A stretch of DNA of 64,000 nucleotides from Anaeromyces robustus (GCA_002104895.1 MCFG01000219.1:1-64000), one strand, 5' to 3'; shown: positions 37,042-49,091, counted from the first letter of the stretch. Notes: a model not told the origin generated them from the sequence alone. Numbers and translations: made by a program.

Positions 37042-38817
37042 ATGAAAACTTTTACTTTATTATCTATTTTTATTATATGTTGGGTACAGCATATAATAGC
37101 CTATCCTCAAAATAAACTTCCAGCAGGAACAATTATTGTTGCCCAGGACGGTTCTGGAAATTTTAGAACTGTAATTAATTAAATTTTAAAAATATTGATA
37201 TAATTTTATAATTTATTTTTATTTCATTTTATTTTATTTTATTTTTTTATAAAGTTTTAATAACGAGAAAAAGAAAAAGAAAGATATTTATATACATACA
37301 TACATACATATATATTAGACATATATACACTTTTAAGATATGTGAAAGATGAATATATTTTAAATATCAAAGATATACTTTTTTTTATAAAAAGGAAAAA
37401 ATAATAATTAAAAATAATAAGGACAAAACAAAAAATCACTTTTTTTTTTCTAAATGAATGTAATTTTGTTAAATAAAATGAATTATTGAATGGAATAAAA
37501 TAATTAACAATTCTTAAAAATAATTTCAGAGAATATATATAAATTACAATGTGCTTAAAAAAAAAAGAATAAAATATAATATATAATATATATATATAAA
37601 TATATTTTGCTGTTACAATTATCAAATTTTAAAATTATAATAATTAGATTTTTAAAAATTATTATTTTAATTTTCAAAATATAATAATATTAATTATTCT
37701 ATTTATAAATTTATATATATAAATTTAGTTACAATCCGCTATTGATTCATTATCAAATTCTGCTTCTTCTGAACGTGTTATTTATATTAAAAATGGTACT
37801 TATAGAGAACAAATTCTTTGTCAAAAAAAATATGTTACACTTGTTGGTGAAAATAAAGATAAAGTAATTATTACTTATGATTTAAATCATGCTAAAACTG
37901 GAAGTAGTTCTAAATGTGCTTCATTTAGAGCTTATGGTGATAATTTTAAGGCATTTGATATTACTTTTGAAAATACTGCACCATTCCCAGGTACAGATGC
38001 TCAAGCTCCAGCTATTAATTGTAATGCTAATAATCATTATTTTGAAAATTGTAACTTTTTAAGTTATCAAGATACTTTACTTTCTAATTCTGGTAATCAT
38101 TATTTCAAAAATTGTTATATTCGTGGTTTCACCGATTTTATTTGGGGTTCAGGTCGTGCTGTATTTGAACAATGTACTATTCATGTACAAGGTAAACCAG
38201 GTATGACAAATTCAGGTTATTTAACTGCTAATGGTAATAAAGATGTTAATTTAAAAAAAAGTGGTTTCCTTATTACTAATTCTAAAGTAACTACTGATGG
38301 TCATTCATTTTATCTTGGTCGTACTTGGAGACAATATTGTTATGTTATTTTTGATAGAACTGAATTTCCTGGTGATAAAATTGTTAGAGAAGGTTGGCTT
38401 ACTTTTAATAGTAATCCTGAATATGCTCAAACTTCAAAAGTTGGTGAATATAAATGTTATGGTTCAAATTATAATACTTATGGTCGTGTTGGTTGGTCAA
38501 CTAATTTCAATAATGTTCCATCCATTAAAGATTTCCTTGGAGATATTTCCTATGTTACAGATTCTTTTTATTTCGGTAAAGTAGCTACTACTACAACCAC
38601 AACTACCACTACTACTACAACTACAACCACAACCACAACCACCACTACTACTACTACAACTCAAGCTCCAACACCATTACCAACAAATAATAATAATAAT
38701 CAAAATTGTGCTTCATTATTTTACCAATGTGGTGGTAAAAATTATAAAGGTTCAACATGTTGTAAAGAAGGAACTTGTAAAAAGTATAATGAAGACTTTT
38801 CTATGTGTTCAAATTAA
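37042..38817 (+). CDS. Secreted pectinesterase (CE8) with C-terminal CBM1
   Basis: Removes methyl esters from homogalacturonan so that pectate lyases and polygalacturonases can act. Two exons, 37042-37170 and 37729-38817 (phase 0, GT-AG, 558-bp intron), give 405 residues. Signal peptide residues 1-20. All five pectinesterase motifs are present: GTYRE (66-70), QAPAI (135-139), QDTL (157-160, D158 catalytic), DFIWG (179-183, D179 catalytic) and LGRTW (239-243, R241). A pure poly-Thr linker and short Pro/Asn spacer lead to a six-cysteine CBM1 (about 370-405, QCGG and CC pattern). That indicates a free enzyme that binds cellulose rather than a dockerin-bearing cellulosome subunit, the form common in this fungal group. 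DFIWG and LGRTW differ by one residue each from the usual DFIFG and LGRPW. Strongly supported; exon 1 rests on the frame, the signal peptide and the DGSGNFRT motif. Confidence 0.93.
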
Positions 38818-39827
38818 AAATAATAGTTTATAATAAATATATATATAAATTATAAAAAAAAAAAATTATTATATATATATATATATATAAATCTATAAAT
38901 CAAAATAATATAAGAAATCAAGCACTTTTTTTTTTTTAAAAATAAAACTATCATTTTATTTCATTTATTATATGTTTTTTCCTCTTTCTTTTTATTTTTT
39001 TATTTTTTCATATTTATAAATGAAAATATAAAAAAATAAGAAATAAAAAATTAAATAAATCAAAAAAAAAAGAAGACAATTAGAAATAATAAAATTATAT
39101 ACCTGTAAAATATTATAAAAAAAATACAAAAAAAAAAAAAAAAAAAAACAAGCAAAAATAAAAGAATAAAAAAAAATTGAATTGAATTTATTTTAAAAAT
39201 AATAATTTAAAGAAAAACAAAAAAAAAAAAAAAAAGGAAAAAAGGAAAAAAAAAATTATATAAATATATTTTTTGTGTATGTATATATGATTATTATATT
39301 GGTTTATGTTTTTATGTTTACAATTTTTTAAATTGTTTATTTATTTATTTATTTTTTTCTTATTTTGGGACATTTTTATTAAAAAATTTATTAATATATT
39401 ATAAAATGTTTTAAAAAAAAAAGAACAAAAATAAATTAAAAATGGACATATTATTATTTATATTTTATTATTAAAAATAAATATATAAATATTGTGTTTA
39501 AGAATATATATATATATAAATATACTTTTTTATTAGAGTAAATTTTTTGAAGTAAAAAAAATTCTATAGCAAATTAAATAAAAACAGAAACAAAAAAAAT
39601 AACAATAAAAACAAAAATTATTGTATTTCAATATTTTTTTTTTAATATTTTTTTTATTAATTATTTATAAATTTTTATTTGCTTTACATTTTTAAGTTTT
39701 AAATAAGAATATTATAATAATCTTATTTTTATTATTAATAAAAAAGATAATTTTAAAATAAATATTTATAGAAAAAAAAATATAAATGGTTTTTATAATA
39801 ATGATAAAAAATTATTTTTCATATAAT
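38818..39827. other. AT-rich spacer between convergent genes, no gene
   Basis: Poly(A), poly(T) and TA runs only. It receives the 3' ends of the pectinesterase (+) and of the first choice-of-anchor-A gene (-). Confidence 0.6.
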
Positions 39828-40862
39828 TTAAATACATCCATAGAATGGAACCCAATCCATTTGAAGATTTCCTTTGAAACTTTTACCAATAATTTGTCCT
39901 TGAATATTTCCATTATATCCTTCAATATCTGAATTTGGTGCTAAAAGTGATCCTTGAATTCTAAATCCTTGAATATATATTTTTTCTGCATTTGGTGCAT
40001 TCCAAAGAATACGACTGGCATATTTATTTAAATGGGAAATATCAAAATTAGCAAATGTAATTTGTTTATCTTTAATATTAAATACAATGGTAATATCTTC
40101 TGGATTAACTCCATTTTCATTAATTCTGATATCATAAAATTGACTGAAATTATCAATATTAATAATATATAAATTTTGTTGAGATGATAAATTTAAAGTA
40201 AGTTGTCCATATTGAATTTTTTTATCACCATTTTCTTTCATATTTCCTAATTTTTTAGAAATTTCATCTATGGTTTTCTTTTCTTTTTCAAAATCAATAA
40301 CAGTTTTCTTTTCATTTGGACATTTATGATTTTTAATATTATCAATGATATAATTTGGAATTTCAATTGAATTTTGATAAGCAATTCCACCATTGGCAAT
40401 TTCACCTCCATCTTTATAATGAATAGAAGCACCAGAAATAATAGAATATTTTATATCATTATTCATTTTAGAATGATTACAATCATAATTTGATTGTTTA
40501 TTATGAGAAATTGGATCATAAATGAAAGCACCATTTTGATATCCACCACTAATATTAATATTACCTTTAGCAGCTAATCTTCCTTGAACATCAGAACTAT
40601 AAGCGGTAAAATCACCAAAGAAAAAAGCATTAAATTTTGAAGCAATTCCTAAAGCTTCAATCATACATTCTTGAGTTTCTTCAACTTTACTTGTATTAGT
40701 AGTAACTGGAGTAGTAGTTGTAGTAGTACTGGTTGTAACTGGAGTAATAGTAGTAGTAGTAGTAGTGGTTGTAACTGGAGTAATAGTAGTAGTAGTAGTA
40801 GTGGTAGTAACTGGAGTAGTAGTAGTAGTAGTAGTGGTAGTAGTAGTAGTGGTAGTAACTGG

Positions 40863-40894
<32 letters not shown>

Positions 40895-41621
40895 TAACTG
40901 GAGTAGTAGTAGTAGTAGTAGTGGTTGTAACTGGAGTAGTGTTAGTGGTAGTTGTTGTTGTTGTTGGAGTAGTCATAATAATGGTTTCAAAAGCTGTAAC
41001 AGTTTCTGTAACAGTTTCTGTTTTAATTTCTTCTTTATTATCATCTTCTTTATTATCATTTTCTTTATTATCATCTTCTTTATTATCATCTTCTTTATTA
41101 TCATTTTCTTTATTATCATCTTGTTCATCATCATCTTTAATATCTGATTCATTATCTGATTCATTATTTTCTTCATTATTTTCTTCATTATCAATAATTT
41201 GATTTTCATCTTCTTTTTCACTTTCTTCAATAGTAGTAAGTTCATTGTTATTTTCTTCTTCAACTTCAATTATATTTTCTTCATCTTCATTATTACTTAA
41301 TTCTTTATTATCATTATCATTATCATTTTCACTTTCTTCAACAGCATTAACAATATCATTTATTTCATTTTGGAGAACTTCAATTTCCTTTAATAATTCT
41401 GTATTTTTGGAATTATTATTAATTTTAGTGGTAGATTCATCACATTTACCAAATTCAGATTGACATCCTTTACTACAATAATGATTTGATTTCCCACAGA
41501 ATCCAAATTTACTACAACAATATCCTTTTTGACATTTTCCATATTTAGGACCATATCTATTAGCAGAAACAGAAGCGGTTAATAATAAAATAACTAATAA
41601 TAATAAAATACTTTTCATCAT
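39828..41621 (-). CDS. Secreted ChtBD1/poly-Thr/choice-of-anchor-A protein, copy 1 (hevein Cys lost)
   Basis: 597 residues, a wall or surface protein by architecture. Signal peptide 1-20 (ends SVSA). Hevein-type chitin-binding domain about 21-59 (YCCS, GFCG). An Asn/Glu/Asp-rich acidic stretch about 60-205 includes five or more DNKEDDNKE-type repeats. The Thr-rich linker (TPVTTTTTT units, about 210-315) is likely O-glycosylated. Choice-of-anchor-A domain about 320-597 (ALGIASKFNAFFFGDF, GRLAAKGNI, GSLLAPNSDIEG). Paralogues lie at 43277-45013 and 46799-48628. Unlike both, copy 1 has Tyr instead of the first Cys of the hevein domain, leaving seven cysteines, and it has Ser for Gly after the sixth Cys. 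That should lose one disulfide and may weaken chitin binding. The domain call rests on motif recognition; the role as adhesin or wall linker is inference. Confidence 0.88.
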
Positions 41622-43276
41622 TTTTGATAAAATAAATTTTAATAAATAAAAAATTAAAAATTATATATACAAATTTGGTTTTCTTTAATTATTATATGTT
41701 TTTTTAATTTAAAAAATATATATATAATTAATAATTTATAATGAATAGATATTATTGATATGTATAATATCTATTCAAATATTTTATAGTATTGTATTAT
41801 TTTTACTATTTTATTACTTTTGAGATATTTCTTTAATTATTGAATTTAAAAAAAATTTTTTTTTCTGAAAGATTTATCTTCTTTTATATATTTTTGAAAA
41901 TACTATCTTTCTATATTTTAGTATTATATTCTTTTGCAATATAATAAAATAAAGATAGAAATATTTACCATAAACATATTTATTATTTATATTCAATACA
42001 AATATATTTAATATAAATAATAAATAATAGCAAAAAAGTTATTTAATTTATATCAAATGTTATTAAATATTATATATATATATAAATAAATAGTTATATC
42101 AAAAAATACAATATATATTTATAAATAAATAATTATTTACTGTTCTATAATTATTTAATGTGTATTATACATAAATATTTATTATTTATTATAAATATTT
42201 ATAATTTGCTTTATATATGTATCAATTCATGTTACTTTTTGTTTGTTTATTAATATATAAATATTAATAAATATTTATAAATATTTTTATATGTCATTTA
42301 TATATATAACTATAATAATTATTTTTTTTATCTAAATATTTATATAAAAATCTTTATAATAAATTAAAAACAATTTTGTTCAAATTATTATAATATAAAA
42401 TTTGGTATTATTATATAAATAAATCTTAAACAGATAAACAGTAGCACAAAAAATTAACGAATAAATTATTTATAATAAAAATGTTACTAAATATTATTTT
42501 AAATATTGCCTTTATTTAATTATTATTTATTTAATAATTTATTTATTATTATTTTATTTATTTATTTTATATATATATATTTATTTATTTATTATATAAT
42601 ATAAAAAATGTTATACAATAAAGAATATATATAACAATTTATTTATTTACTTATTTTTTTAATTTGTTATTTTTTGTAATATTATTAATAAAAATATTTA
42701 TTTTTACATTATTTTATATATTTATTATTATAATTTTATTATTTTTACTATTTTATTATTTTTACTATTTTATTATTATTCCTTATAATATGTTATTATT
42801 TATAATAAAAGATAATATGTTATTAAAAATAATAAAAATAAATTATAATAAAAGATAATACGTTATACGAACAGCAAAAATAAATTATATAAAGTGTTAA
42901 TATAAAAATTTTTTTTAATTCTGGGTTATAATATTTAAAGGGTAAAATATTTATTATTTATATATGATTTAAAAAAATTCGACTTTTTCAAAAATTTAAT
43001 AAATTTTTAATGAATATATTTAAATAAAGAATTCAGAAAATATTATTAAAATTATTATTGTTTTTTATTTTTTATTTTAATTAATTTTTTTTATTTTATA
43101 ATTTATTTACATATTATAATAAAATGTTTTTATTTTTACATATGTTATATTTATATGTTATATAAGAATATAATAATATCTTATTTTTATTATAAAAATA
43201 ATTTTAAAATAAATATTTATAGAAAAAAAAAATAAATGATTTTTATAATAATGAAAAATTTTGTTTCATAAAAAAT
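41622..43276. other. Spacer between copies 1 and 2; left arm of large inverted repeat
   Basis: 41622 to about 42470 is the upstream region of copy 1 and matches, in reverse, about 45900-46798 upstream of copy 3. It includes the palindrome at 41743-41776 and the words attcatgttact, gtttgtttatta and agtagcaca. 42470-43180 is AT-rich without a gene. 43180-43276 is the 3' flank of copy 2 and resembles the 3' flanks of copies 1 and 3. Confidence 0.65.
41743..41776. promoter_or_regulatory. Palindrome upstream of copy 1
   Basis: Perfect 13-bp arms GAATAGATATTAT (41743-41755) and ATAATATCTATTC (41764-41776) with an 8-bp centre, 122 to 155 bp before the start codon at 41621. It is conserved upstream of copies 2 and 3. 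Confidence 0.65.
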
Positions 43277-44223
43277 TTAAATACATCCATAGAATGGAAC
43301 CCAATCCATTTGAAGATTTCCTTTGAAACTTTTACCAATAATTTGTCCTTGAATATTTCCATTATATCCTTCAATATCTGAATTTGGTGCTAAAAGTGAT
43401 CCTTGAATTCTAAATCCTTGAATATATATTTTTTCTGCATTTGGTGCATTCCAAAGAATACGACTGGCATATTTATTTAAATGGGAAATATCAAAATTAG
43501 CAAATGTAATTTGTTTATCTTTAATGTTAAATATAATGGTAATATCTTCTGGATTAACTCCATTTTCATTAATTCTTAAATCATAAAATTGACTGAAATT
43601 ATCAATATTAATTATATATAATTTTTGTTGAGATGATAAATTTAAAGTAAGTTGTCCATATTGAATTTTTTTATCACCATTTTCTTTCATATTTCCTAAT
43701 TTTTTAGAAATTTCATCTATGGTTTTCTTTTCTTTTTCAAAATCAATAACAGTTTTCTTTTCATTTGGACATTTATGATTTTTAATATTATCAATGATAT
43801 AATTTGGAATTTCAATTGAATTTTGATAAGCAATTCCACCATTGGCAATTTCACCTCCATCTTTATAATGAATAGAAGCACCAGAAATAATAGAATATTT
43901 TATATCATTATTCATTTTAGAATGATTACAATCATAATTTGATTGTTTATTATGATAAATTGGATCATAAATGAAAGCACCATTTTGATATCCACCACTA
44001 ATATTAATATTACCTTTAGCAGCTAATCTTCCTTGAACATCAGAACTATAAGCGGTAAAATCACCAAAGAAAAAAGCATTAAATTTTGAAGCAATTCCTA
44101 AAGCTTCAATCATACATTCTTGAGTTTCTTCAACATTACTTGTATTAGTAGTAACTGGAGTAGTAGTTGTAGTAGTACTGGTTGTAACTGGAGTAATAGT
44201 AGTAGTAGTAGTGGTTGTAACTG

Positions 44224-44257
<34 letters not shown>

Positions 44258-44265
44258 TGTAACTG

Positions 44266-44317
<52 letters not shown>

Positions 44318-44325
44318 TGTAACTG

Positions 44326-44368
<43 letters not shown>

Positions 44369-45013
44369 TGTAACTGGAGTAGTAATAGTAGTAGTAGTAG
44401 TAACTGGAATGGTAGTAGTAGTAGTAGTAGTAGTTGTTGTTGGAGTAGTCATAATAATGGTTTCAATAGCTGTAACAGTTTCTGTAACAGTTTCTGTTTT
44501 AATTTCATCTTCTTTATTATCATCTTCTTTATTATCTGATTCATTATCTGATTCATTATTTTCTTCATTGTTTTCTTCATTATCAATAACTTGATTTTCA
44601 TCTTCTTTTTCACTTTCTTCTACATTAGTAAGTTCATTGTTATTTTCTTCTTCAACTTCAACTATATTTTCTTCATCTTCATTATTACTTAATTCTTCAT
44701 TATCATTATCATTATCATTTTCACTTTCTTCAACAGCATTAACAATATCATTTATTTCATTTTGGAGAACTTCAATTTCTTTTAATATTTCTATATTTTT
44801 GGTATTATTATTAATTTTAGTGGTAGATTCATCACATTTACCAAATTCAGATTGACATCCTTTACCACAATAATGACTTGATTTCCCACAGAATCCAAAT
44901 TTACTACAACAATATCCTTTTTGACATTTTCCATATTTAGGACCACATCTATTAGCAGAAACAGAAGCGGTTAATAATAAAATAACTAATAATAATAAAA
45001 TGTTTTTCATCAT
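43277..45013 (-). CDS. Secreted ChtBD1/poly-Thr/choice-of-anchor-A protein, copy 2
   Basis: 578 residues with the same order as copy 1: signal peptide 1-20, hevein domain with all eight cysteines (about 21-59), acidic Asn/Glu stretch, poly-Thr linker with PVTT spacers, choice-of-anchor-A domain (about 300-578). The acidic stretch is shorter than in copies 1 and 3 and lacks their DIKDDDEQDD segment. In the C-terminal domain copies 2 and 3 agree with each other against copy 1 (for example FYDLRI versus FYDIRI, TIIFN versus TIVFN), although copies 1 and 3 share more of the acidic stretch and upstream DNA. That mosaic points to gene conversion. Expected at the cell surface or wall; ligand of the anchor-A domain unknown. 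Confidence 0.9.
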
Positions 45014-45130
45014 TTTTGATAAAATAAATTTTAATAAATAAAAAATTAAAAATTATATATACAAATTTGACTTTCTTTAATTATTATATGTTTTTTTAAT
45101 TTTAAAAAAAAATAATTAATAATTTATAAT

Positions 45131-45164
45131 GAATAGATATTATTAATATGTATAATATCTATTC
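45131..45164. promoter_or_regulatory. Palindrome upstream of copy 2
   Basis: Arms GAATAGATATTAT and ATAATATCTATTC, 118 to 151 bp before the start codon at 45013; the centre differs slightly from copy 1. Confidence 0.65.
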
Positions 45165-46320
45165 AAATATTTTATTATACTGTATTGTATTTACTTTTTT
45201 TTATTACTTTTGAAATATTTCTTTAATTATTGGAATTTAAAAAAAATTTTTTTGAAAAATTTATCTTCTTTTATATATTTTTGAAAATAATATCTTTTAA
45301 TATTTTAGTATTATATATATTACTATTATATATTCTTTTGCAATATAATAAAATAGAAACACAAATATTTACCATAAACGTATTTATTATTTATATTTAA
45401 AAACAGAAATATTTAATATAAATAATAAATAAAAAAATATTTTAATTTAAAATTTTGACAGTATTATTATTTATATCAAATATAGTTTTCATGTATTAAT
45501 ATTTATAAAAAGTTTAATATATATTTCTATAATAAATAATTATTTTTTGTTCTGTTATTATATATTATATATATTATACCTAGATATTTTAACATTATTT
45601 ATTTATATTTCTATTTTTTATTTATCAGATATTTTAACATTATTTTTTTTTTATTTGTATTTTTTATTTATTATATATAATTATTTATATATTATTAATC
45701 TTCTTAGTATTTTTTTCATTTTTTATTATTTGTATTATAAATTATATAATATTAATTATTTAAATAAATGAATAATAAATGAATTGTGGTATAAAATGTT
45801 ATATAATAATGAGGAAAATATATATTAATATATATTATACAATAGTTAAATAAATAAATAAAATATTAAAAATATTTTGTAATTTTATTATAAATAATTT
45901 ATTTGTAAATATTTTGTGCTACTATTTATATTTATATAATTATAAATTCTATATTATAATAATTTGTGACAGATTGTTTATTTTTATCGAAATATTTATA
46001 TATAATTTTTATAAAATTTTATATAAATATTTAGATAAAAAAAAATAATTATTATAGTTATATATATAAATGATATATAAAAATATTTATAAATATTTAT
46101 AAATATTTATATATAATAAACAAACAAAAAGTAACATGAATTTATATTTATATATATATAATAAATTTTAAATATTTATGTATAATACACATTATATAAT
46201 TATAGAACAGTAAATAATTATTTATTTATAAATATATAGTATTTTTTGATATAACTATTTATTCATATATTCAATAATATTTGATATAAATCAAAAAACT
46301 GTTTTGTTATTATTTATATT

Positions 46321-46455
46321 AAATATTTTTTATTAAATATAAATAATAAATATGTTTTTGGTAAATATTTTTTATTAAATATAAATAATAAATATGTTTT
46401 TGGTAAATATTTTTTATTAAATATAAATAATAAATATGTTTATGGTAAATATTTC
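46321..46455. repeat. 42-bp tandem repeat, about 3.3 copies
   Basis: Units start at 46321, 46363, 46405 and (partial) 46447, each beginning aaatatttttt and containing aaataataaatatg. It lies about 350-480 bp upstream of copy 3; the matching region of copy 1 has one unit. Confidence 0.85.
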
Positions 46456-46639
46456 TATCTTTATTTTATTATATTTCAAAAGAATATAATACTAAAATAT
46501 AGAAAGATAGTATTTTCAAAAATATATAAAAGAAGATAAATCTTTCAGAAAAAAAAAATTTTTTTTAAATTCTATTAATTAAAGAAATATTTCAAAAGTA
46601 ATAAAAAAAGTAAAAACAATACAATATTATTAAATATTT

Positions 46640-46673
46640 GAATAGATATTATACATATCAATAATATCTATTC
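46640..46673. promoter_or_regulatory. Palindrome upstream of copy 3
   Basis: The same 13-bp arms with an 8-bp centre, 126 to 159 bp before the start codon at 46799. Confidence 0.65.
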
Positions 46674-46798
46674 ATTATAAATTATTAATTATATATATTT
46701 TTTTAAATTAAAAAAACATAATATAATATTATTAAAGAAAACCAAATTTGTATATACAATTTTTTATTTTTTATTTATTAAAATAAATTTTATCAAAA

Positions 46799-48628
46799 AT
46801 GATGAAAAATATTTTATTATTATTAGTTATTTTATTATTATTAACCGCTTCTGTTTCTGCTAATAGATGTGGTCCTAAATATGGAAAATGTCAAAAAGGA
46901 TATTGTTGCAGTAATTTTGGATTCTGTGGGAAATCAAGTCATTATTGTGGTAAAGGATGTCAATCTGAATTTGGTAAATGTGATGAATCTACCACTAAAA
47001 TTAATAATAATTCCAAAAATACAGAATTATTAAAGGAAATTGAAGTTCTCCAAAATGAAATAAATGATATTGTTAATGCTGTTGAAGAAAGTGAAAATGA
47101 TAATGATAATGAAGAATTAAGCAATAATGAAGATGAAGAAAATATAGTTGAAGTTGAAGAAGAAAATAACAATGAACTTACTACTATTGAAGAAAGTGAA
47201 AAAGAAGATGAAAATCAAATTATTGATAATGAAGAAAATAATGAAGAAAATAATGAAGAAAATAATGAAGAAAATAATGAATCAGATAATGAATCAGATA
47301 TTAAAGATGATGATGAACAAGATGATAATAAAGAAGATGATAATAAAGAAGATGAAATTAAAACAGAAACTGTTACAAAAACTGTTACAGCTGTTGAAAC
47401 TATTATCATGACTACTTCAACAACAACAACTACTACTACTACTAACACTACTCCAATTACAACCACTACCACTACCACTACTACTACTACTACTACTCCA
47501 GTTACAACCACTACTACACCAGCTACTACTACTACTACCACTACTACTACTACTACCACGACTACTACTACTACCACTACTACTACTACTACTCCAGTTA
47601 CAACCACTACCACTACTACTACTACTACTACTACACCAGTTACAACCACTACCACTACTACTACTACTACTACTACTCCAGTTACAACCACTACTACTAC
47701 TACTACTATTACTCCAGTTACTACTACTACTACTACTACTGCTACTCCAATTACTACTAATACAAGTAATGTTGAAGAAACTCAAGAATGTATGATTGAA
47801 GCTTTAGGAATTGCTTCAAAATTTAATGCTTTTTTCTTTGGTGATTTTACCGCTTATAGTTCTGATGTTCAAGGAAGATTAGCTGCTAAAGGTAATATTA
47901 ATATTAGTGGTGGATATCAAAATGGTGCTTTCATTTATGATCCAATTTCTCATAATAAACAATCAAATTATGATTGTAATCATTCTAAAATGAATAATGA
48001 TATAAAATATTCTATTATTTCTGGTGCTTCTATTCATTATAAAGATGGAGGTGAAATTGCCAATGGTGGAATTGCTTATCAATATTCAATTGAAATTCCA
48101 AATTATATCATTGATAATATTAAAAATCATAAATGTCCAAATGAAAAGAAAACTGTTATTGATTTTGAAAAAGAAAAGAAAACCATAGATGAAATTTCTA
48201 AAAAATTAGGAAATATGAAAGAAAATGGTGATAAAAAAATTCAATATGGACAACTTACTTTAAATTTATCATCTCAACAAAAATTATATATAATTAATAT
48301 TGATAATTTCAGTCAATTTTATGATTTAAGAATTAATGAAAATGGAGTTAATCCAGAAGATATTACCATTATATTTAACATTAAAGATAAACAAATTACA
48401 TTTGCTAATTTTGATATTTCCCATTTAAATAAATATGCCAGTCGTATTCTTTGGAATGCACCAAATGCAGAAAAAATATATATTCAAGGATTTAGAATTC
48501 AAGGATCACTTTTAGCACCAAATTCAGATATTGAAGGATATAATGGAAATATTCAAGGACAAATTATTGGTAAAAGTTTCAAAGGAAATCTTCAAATGGA
48601 TTGGGTTCCATTCTATGGATGTATTTAA
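46799..48628 (+). CDS. Secreted ChtBD1/poly-Thr/choice-of-anchor-A protein, copy 3
   Basis: 609 residues, opposite strand to copies 1 and 2. Signal peptide with one extra Leu (about 1-21), hevein domain with all eight cysteines, and an acidic stretch with four NNEE units and the DIKDDDEQDD segment shared with copy 1. The poly-Thr linker is the longest of the three and includes one TPATT unit. The choice-of-anchor-A domain (about 332-609) is almost identical to copy 2 apart from scattered changes such as QYS for QNS. Coding and 3' flanking similarity to copies 1 and 2 is too high for an old duplication. Expected to be O-glycosylated and wall-associated; function unproven. Confidence 0.9.
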   Translation: MMKNILLLLVILLLLTASVSANRCGPKYGKCQKGYCCSNFGFCGKSSHYCGKGCQSEFGKCDESTTKINNNSKNTELLKEIEVLQNEINDIVNAVEESENDNDNEELSNNEDEENIVEVEEENNNELTTIEESEKEDENQIIDNEENNEENNEENNEENNESDNESDIKDDDEQDDNKEDDNKEDEIKTETVTKTVTAVETIIMTTSTTTTTTTTNTTPITTTTTTTTTTTTTPVTTTTTPATTTTTTTTTTTTTTTTTTTTTTTPVTTTTTTTTTTTTPVTTTTTTTTTTTTPVTTTTTTTTITPVTTTTTTTATPITTNTSNVEETQECMIEALGIASKFNAFFFGDFTAYSSDVQGRLAAKGNINISGGYQNGAFIYDPISHNKQSNYDCNHSKMNNDIKYSIISGASIHYKDGGEIANGGIAYQYSIEIPNYIIDNIKNHKCPNEKKTVIDFEKEKKTIDEISKKLGNMKENGDKKIQYGQLTLNLSSQQKLYIINIDNFSQFYDLRINENGVNPEDITIIFNIKDKQITFANFDISHLNKYASRILWNAPNAEKIYIQGFRIQGSLLAPNSDIEGYNGNIQGQIIGKSFKGNLQMDWVPFYGCI

Positions 48629-49091
48629 ATTATATGAAAAATAATTTTTAATCATTTATTATTAAAATCATTTATATTTTTTTTATATAAATATTTATTT
48701 TAAAATTATCTTTTTTATTAATAAAAATAAGATTATTATTATATTCTTATTTAATATATAAATATAACAATGTAAAAATTAAACTATTTTATTATAATAT
48801 ATAAATAAATTATAAAATAAAATAAAAATAATTAAAATAAAAATTTTTGATCTTATTTATATATGTTAATAAGAATTATTTTAATATAATTTTTTAAATA
48901 TTATAAAAAAAAATTGATTAACAAAAATTTAAATATATTTTAATAAATTTTTTAAAAGTTAAATTTTCGTTAAATTTATTTTTTTTTTAATACATATTAT
49001 TAATGAATAAAAATAATTTCTTCTAGTTATAAAATATAAAAATTTGAATTTTTTAATTCTTTAAAAATAATAATTTAATACAAATTTATAT

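Larger units (their letters stand above)
45014..46798. other. Divergent promoter region between copies 2 and 3; right arm of inverted repeat
   Basis: 45014-45450 and, in reverse, 46450-46798 are related upstream regions of two divergent genes, each with its palindrome (45131-45164; 46640-46673). About 45900-46798 is the reverse copy of 41622-42470. A 42-bp tandem repeat (units starting 46321, 46363 and 46405, partial at 46447) occurs only in this arm. No other gene is seen. Confidence 0.7.

Noticed and set aside
37257-37625. 122-residue minus-strand frame inside the pectinesterase intron
   Set aside because: It is an AT-rich chance frame of Ile/Phe/Tyr with no motif, lying within a spliced intron.
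40671-41202. Plus-strand open frames opposite copy 1 (also 44120-44594 and, on minus, 47215-47785 opposite copies 2 and 3)
   Set aside because: They are mirror frames of the poly-Thr tract and read as poly-Ser or poly-Val; the true genes have signal peptides and domains.
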